Source: an uncultured Eggerthellaceae bacterium
GTDB lineage: Bacteria; Actinomycetota; Coriobacteriia; Coriobacteriales; Eggerthellaceae
Assembly: GCA_910588905.1 (NCBI GenBank)
Contig: CAJURZ010000013.1
Coordinates: 56,075 to 66,350, forward strand
Direction of reading: 5' to 3'
Length of the DNA: 10,276 nt
Shown: in pieces, positions 6,476 to 10,276 of the stretch
Layout: each line of letters begins with the position of its first letter
How positions within the stretch are numbered: position 1 is the first letter of the stretch
Made by a program: the position numbers and the translations under genes
The notes under the pieces: model-generated
Seen by the model: the letters and a program-made list of their open reading frames with translations, nothing else
Databases searched by the model: none
What the model was told of the DNA's origin: nothing

Positions 6476-7334
6476 GTTGCTCACCATAGGATGCCATCTG
6501 TCCTCTTCCAAAGGCTATGCCCACATGGCAGACGAGGCTGCATCCATCGGCGCGAACACCTTCCAGTTCTTCACCCGTAACCCTCGGGGAGCCCGGGCGA
6601 AGGATATCGATCCGGCGGATGTGGCTGCATTCCATGAGAAGGCCACCGAAGCGGGCATCGTCACCATCCTGGCCCACGCACCCTACACCTTGAATCCGGC
6701 AGCGGCGAAGCCTGAAACGCGGGAATTCGCCATAACCACCATGGCCGATGACCTCAGGCGCATGGAATGCACGCCGCACCAGCTCTACAACATGCATCCC
6801 GGCGCCCATGTGGGCCAAGGGTCAGAGGTGGGCATCCAGAAGATATCCGATGCCATCAATCAGGTGTTGGAGCCTGGGCATACCACTACGCTCCTGCTGG
6901 AGACCATGGCAGGCAAGGGTACGGAAGTGGGGCGCACGTTCGAGGAGCTGGCTGCCATCATCAATCAGGTGCATCTAGCGGATAAGGTGGGCGTGTGCTT
7001 GGACACCTGTCATGTGTGGGATGGGGGCTATGACATCGTCGATGACTTGGATGGGGTGCTGGAGGAATTCGATCGGGTGATCGGGCTTGAGCGCCTGCGT
7101 GCCATCCATGTGAATGATTCGAAGAATCCTCTGGGTGCCCATAAGGACCGTCACGAAGTCATCGGCGGCGGCCACATCGGCCTAGACGCCATCGCTGCCG
7201 TGACCGCTCATCCCGCTCTGCGTGACCTGTCGTTCTTCTTGGAAACGCCCCATGACAACGTGGTCGAATACGGCGAGGAGATAGCGGCTATCAAGGCCGC
7301 GAGAGGAACATACCTGAGAACAGGAGAGGAATGA
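6459..7334 (+). CDS. nfo: Endonuclease IV (AP endonuclease)
   Basis: Cleaves the DNA backbone 5' to abasic sites in base-excision repair and acts on some oxidised 3' ends; zinc-dependent TIM barrel. With the ATG at 6459 the protein has 291 residues (E. coli 285). All nine residues that bind the trinuclear zinc cluster are recognisable: H73 (AHAPY), H113 (MHPGAH), E148 (LLETMAG), D182 and H185 (LDTCHVWDGGYD), H217 (IHVNDSK), D230 and H232 (KDRHEVIG), and E262 (FLETPHD). The start is not settled. The conserved LTIGCHLSSSKGY begins near residue 8, so TTG 6477 is possible, and the frame also opens at TTG 6423. No strong Shine-Dalgarno precedes ATG 6459. Its stop lies 3 bp before the serine acetyltransferase gene, so the two are very probably cotranscribed. 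Confidence 0.95.
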   Translation: MKAGRRLLTIGCHLSSSKGYAHMADEAASIGANTFQFFTRNPRGARAKDIDPADVAAFHEKATEAGIVTILAHAPYTLNPAAAKPETREFAITTMADDLRRMECTPHQLYNMHPGAHVGQGSEVGIQKISDAINQVLEPGHTTTLLLETMAGKGTEVGRTFEELAAIINQVHLADKVGVCLDTCHVWDGGYDIVDDLDGVLEEFDRVIGLERLRAIHVNDSKNPLGAHKDRHEVIGGGHIGLDAIAAVTAHPALRDLSFFLETPHDNVVEYGEEIAAIKAARGTYLRTGEE

Positions 7335-7337
7335 CCC

Positions 7338-8273
7338 ATGTTCGGTGACAACCTAGAGCGTATCGTCAAAGCCATAGAGAAGAACTACGAGGCAGATGAG
7401 ATCTTCTTCACCAAGCCGGGACTGCGCTTCCCCAGCCGTTCTGTCATCAAGGATGTGCTGAAGAAGACCCGCCGCATCATCTTCCCAGGCTATTTCGGTG
7501 AGGAGATGCTCTCGACCAACACCAGCCCCACCTATTTCATCGGAGAGTTGCTCATCCAGGTGGAACGCGCTCTGCGCGAGCAGATCATCGTGGCTCTGGC
7601 CTATGTGGATGGTGCTGAGGGGCGTGCGGGGAATCTGGGGCTGTCTGGCGAATGTGCACCGGACCACATCACCCAGCGTGCGGCAGAGATCTGCACCACG
7701 TTCTTCGATGAGCTGCCCACCGTCCAACGGAAGCTCTTGACCGATGTGCAGGCCATCTACGACGGGGATCCGGCGGCCCAGTCCAAGGAGGACGTCATCT
7801 TCTCCTACCCGGGTCTCTACGCCATCTATGTGTATCGGTTGGCGAACGTGCTGTATAAGCTCGATGTGCCTATCATCCCGCGCATCATGACGGAGCTGGC
7901 GCATTCCGGCACCGGCGTTGATATCGGGGCTGGGGCCGAGATAGGCGAGTACTTCTGCATCGATCACGCTACGGGCGTGGTCATCGGAGAGACTACCAAG
8001 ATCGGCAACCACGTGAAGATCTACCAGGGGGTCACCTTGGGGGCTTTGTCCACCCGCGGTGGTCAGCGCCTCTCAGGGGTGAAGCGCCATCCTACCATCG
8101 AAGACAATGTGACCATCTACTCCAATGCATCGGTCTTGGGCGGGGAGACGGTCATCGGCGAAGGATCCGTCATAGCTGGTTCGACCTTCGTGACGTTCAG
8201 CGTACCGCCGCATTCTCGGGTAGCCGTGAAGGACCAAGAGGTAACGGTGCGCGGCCCGAATGAGCGGGACTAA
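7338..8273 (+). CDS. Serine O-acetyltransferase (EpsC type)
   Basis: Transfers acetyl from acetyl-CoA to L-serine to give O-acetylserine, the committed step of cysteine synthesis, in the cytosol. The 311-residue protein has an alpha-helical N-terminal domain (about 1-185) and a C-terminal left-handed beta-helix made of hexapeptide repeats (about 190-295). The catalytic pair is visible as D195 (GVDIGAG) and H210 (IDHATGVVIGE), 15 residues apart as for D143/H158 in E. coli CysE. H251 in VKRHPTIED matches the substrate-binding histidine region. The long N-terminal domain and the STRGGQRLSGVKRHPTI loop are those of EpsC-like enzymes rather than the shorter CysE. The ATG lies 3 bp after the nfo stop, and its ribosome binding site (AGGAGAGGA, 7323-7331) lies within the nfo 3' end, so translation is probably coupled. 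A partner O-acetylserine sulfhydrylase is not in the window. Confidence 0.93.
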   Translation: MFGDNLERIVKAIEKNYEADEIFFTKPGLRFPSRSVIKDVLKKTRRIIFPGYFGEEMLSTNTSPTYFIGELLIQVERALREQIIVALAYVDGAEGRAGNLGLSGECAPDHITQRAAEICTTFFDELPTVQRKLLTDVQAIYDGDPAAQSKEDVIFSYPGLYAIYVYRLANVLYKLDVPIIPRIMTELAHSGTGVDIGAGAEIGEYFCIDHATGVVIGETTKIGNHVKIYQGVTLGALSTRGGQRLSGVKRHPTIEDNVTIYSNASVLGGETVIGEGSVIAGSTFVTFSVPPHSRVAVKDQEVTVRGPNERD

Positions 8274-8283
8274 GAGAGACGTT

Positions 8284-8314
8284 GGGCACGTGCGCATCCT
8301 GCGATCACGTGCCC
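8284..8314. terminator. Strong hairpin between the convergent epsC-like and map genes
   Basis: GGGCACGTG at 8284-8292 pairs perfectly with CACGTGCCC at 8306-8314. The loop adds CGCA (8293-8296) pairing with TGCG (8300-8303), giving 13 bp in all with a 2-nt bulge and a 3-nt loop. It begins 10 bp after the acetyltransferase stop. There is no T-tract on either strand, so termination is inferred from position and stem strength. Confidence 0.5.
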
Positions 8315-8324
8315 TACCGGAGGG

Positions 8325-9209
<885 letters not shown>

Positions 9210-9233
9210 GGTGATCCTGTGCTCTCTATTCTC

Positions 9234-10276
9234 TTAGGCGTAGCTGGTATTGATGACGAGGGGGGCCACTGGATTGGATCCCGTGGCCGAGATGGCACCA
9301 TCCAAGATCACGTGCTGACCATTCTGCCAGGTGCCCGAACCCGTTATCTCGAAGTAGGTGGTGATGTAGTCACGGCCATTGAACCGGACGAGGATGACAT
9401 CATCGGTGCGCAGGAGCACAGAGCCGTTCTGTTGCACTTGGATGGTGCCCGGTACGCGGACCAAGTCCTCTGACCAGCATTCCAGGAGCATGGTGGGGCG
9501 CAGTTCTGAGGAGCCGGAGTTGTTGGAACCGCTGGAACCGGAGTCGGAGGAGGAATCATCGGGAGTGGGCTCGACGGCTTCATCCGATGGCTGTTCTTCA
9601 GGCTGCTCTTCGACAGGCTGATCGAGCCCCGTCACATCGGTGACCTTGACTTGCCAACCGGAATCGCTCCAGCTGACATTGGCGTTCACGGTGCAGGACT
9701 TCACCTGATCGCCTTCGGCCTTGGAGAGGTGGAAGGCGATGGTGCCTCCCTGGGTATTGAGGCTGGCTTCGGGCTGCACGTCGGCACCCACGAATTGGTT
9801 CGCCACCTCTTGGTTATAGTCTTTGAGGATGTTCTGCAGGTTCGCTTGGATGGCTTCCATATCAGGGGGGGCGACGGGGGTCACCTGGGGCTTGCCCTTC
9901 TCAACGCCTCCCGGCACCCAGGAGGTGGATTCCGCCGCATGGGTCAGGCGGATGGTGAGGGGGATGATGGCCTCAACGTAATCATTCTGGAATTCCGCCT
10001 CGGCCTTCCCCTCGCAGGTGAATGTGCCCTTGGCGGAAGGGTCTTCCGTGACGCTGCCCACGCTGTATTGGGAGAGCTTAGCGTCGGAGAAGCCTTCGGT
10101 GCTGATATACATATACCCATTCAGGGTTGGGGGATCTATCTTGGCGCTGGTGAAGGCGCTCTCCACCTCTGAGATCTGCGGGGGTGCCGGAGCAGGCGTT
10201 GCATCTTGGCCGCGCATCAGCACGAAGATCAAGATGCCTGCTAGGACTGCCAGAGCCAAGACGCATAGGATCATGG
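9234..10276 (-). CDS. Membrane-anchored extracytoplasmic protein of unknown function, 5' end probably cut by the window
   Basis: I do not recognise a named family. The visible 346 residues open with a hydrophobic helix (about 2-20, ending LMRG), then a Pro/Ala-rich stretch (25-32). A first region (about 35-215) contains cysteines at 87 and 194. A low-complexity acidic, Pro/Ser/Gly-rich linker follows (about 218-257), and then a compact C-terminal region (about 260-346) with one cysteine (266). The layout suggests a single membrane anchor with most of the protein outside the cell. The Met at 10274 has no room for a ribosome binding site in the window, and there is no basic residue before the helix. 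Many proteins of this shape carry a short cytoplasmic zinc-ribbon or proline-rich segment first, so the true start is probably beyond 10276. It is followed by map after 24 bp. Function is unknown. Confidence 0.7.
   Translation of the reverse strand, partial: MILCVLALAVLAGILIFVLMRGQDATPAPAPPQISEVESAFTSAKIDPPTLNGYMYISTEGFSDAKLSQYSVGSVTEDPSAKGTFTCEGKAEAEFQNDYVEAIIPLTIRLTHAAESTSWVPGGVEKGKPQVTPVAPPDMEAIQANLQNILKDYNQEVANQFVGADVQPEASLNTQGGTIAFHLSKAEGDQVKSCTVNANVSWSDSGWQVKVTDVTGLDQPVEEQPEEQPSDEAVEPTPDDSSSDSGSSGSNNSGSSELRPTMLLECWSEDLVRVPGTIQVQQNGSVLLRTDDVILVRFNGRDYITTYFEITGSGTWQNGQHVILDGAISATGSNPVAPLVINTSYA

Overview
The window looks like ordinary, densely coded chromosome from a moderately GC-rich Gram-positive bacterium. 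The gene set is an EmrB/QacA-type transporter, MazG, an AarF/UbiB-type kinase, a DUF2130 protein, endonuclease IV, an EpsC-type serine acetyltransferase and a methionine aminopeptidase with an N-terminal SEC-C zinc motif. The codon and base composition, purine-rich ribosome binding sites and frequent GTG/TTG start candidates fit an actinobacterium. My best guess is the class Coriobacteriia (gut Eggerthellaceae/Coriobacteriaceae relatives). That placement is an inference from gene style, not from a marker gene.

Layout. Positions 1-203 hold no gene I can support, but carry a good promoter. A 667-residue 14-helix MFS transporter fused to two CBS domains follows on the plus strand (204-2207). It converges, with only 10 bp between stop codons, on mazG (minus, 2218-3087). 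mazG and an aarF/UbiB-like gene (plus, 3221-4882) diverge from a 133-bp intergenic region with symmetrical -10-like elements. A DUF2130 coiled-coil protein (plus, 5009-6292) has its own promoter. A GC-rich hairpin then precedes nfo (plus, about 6459-7334), which is tightly coupled to a serine O-acetyltransferase gene (7338-8273). These converge, across two strong hairpins, on a minus-strand pair: a membrane-anchored protein of unknown function (cut by the right window edge) followed 24 bp later by map.

Functionally this is a housekeeping neighbourhood: nucleotide-pool cleaning (MazG), abasic-site repair (Nfo), N-terminal methionine removal (Map), the committed step of cysteine synthesis (serine acetyltransferase), quinone-linked or lipid-linked kinase-like function (AarF/UbiB), and drug or metabolite export. 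I see no transposase, integrase, phage gene, CRISPR array, rRNA or tRNA.

I did not find a convincing undescribed system. The points most worth a second look are the CBS-fused exporter, the G9 tract at the aarF start, the SOS-box-like hairpin and small overlapping ORF upstream of nfo, the nuclease-like triad in the DUF2130 protein, the palindrome that overlaps the end of map, and the unrecognised membrane protein upstream of map.
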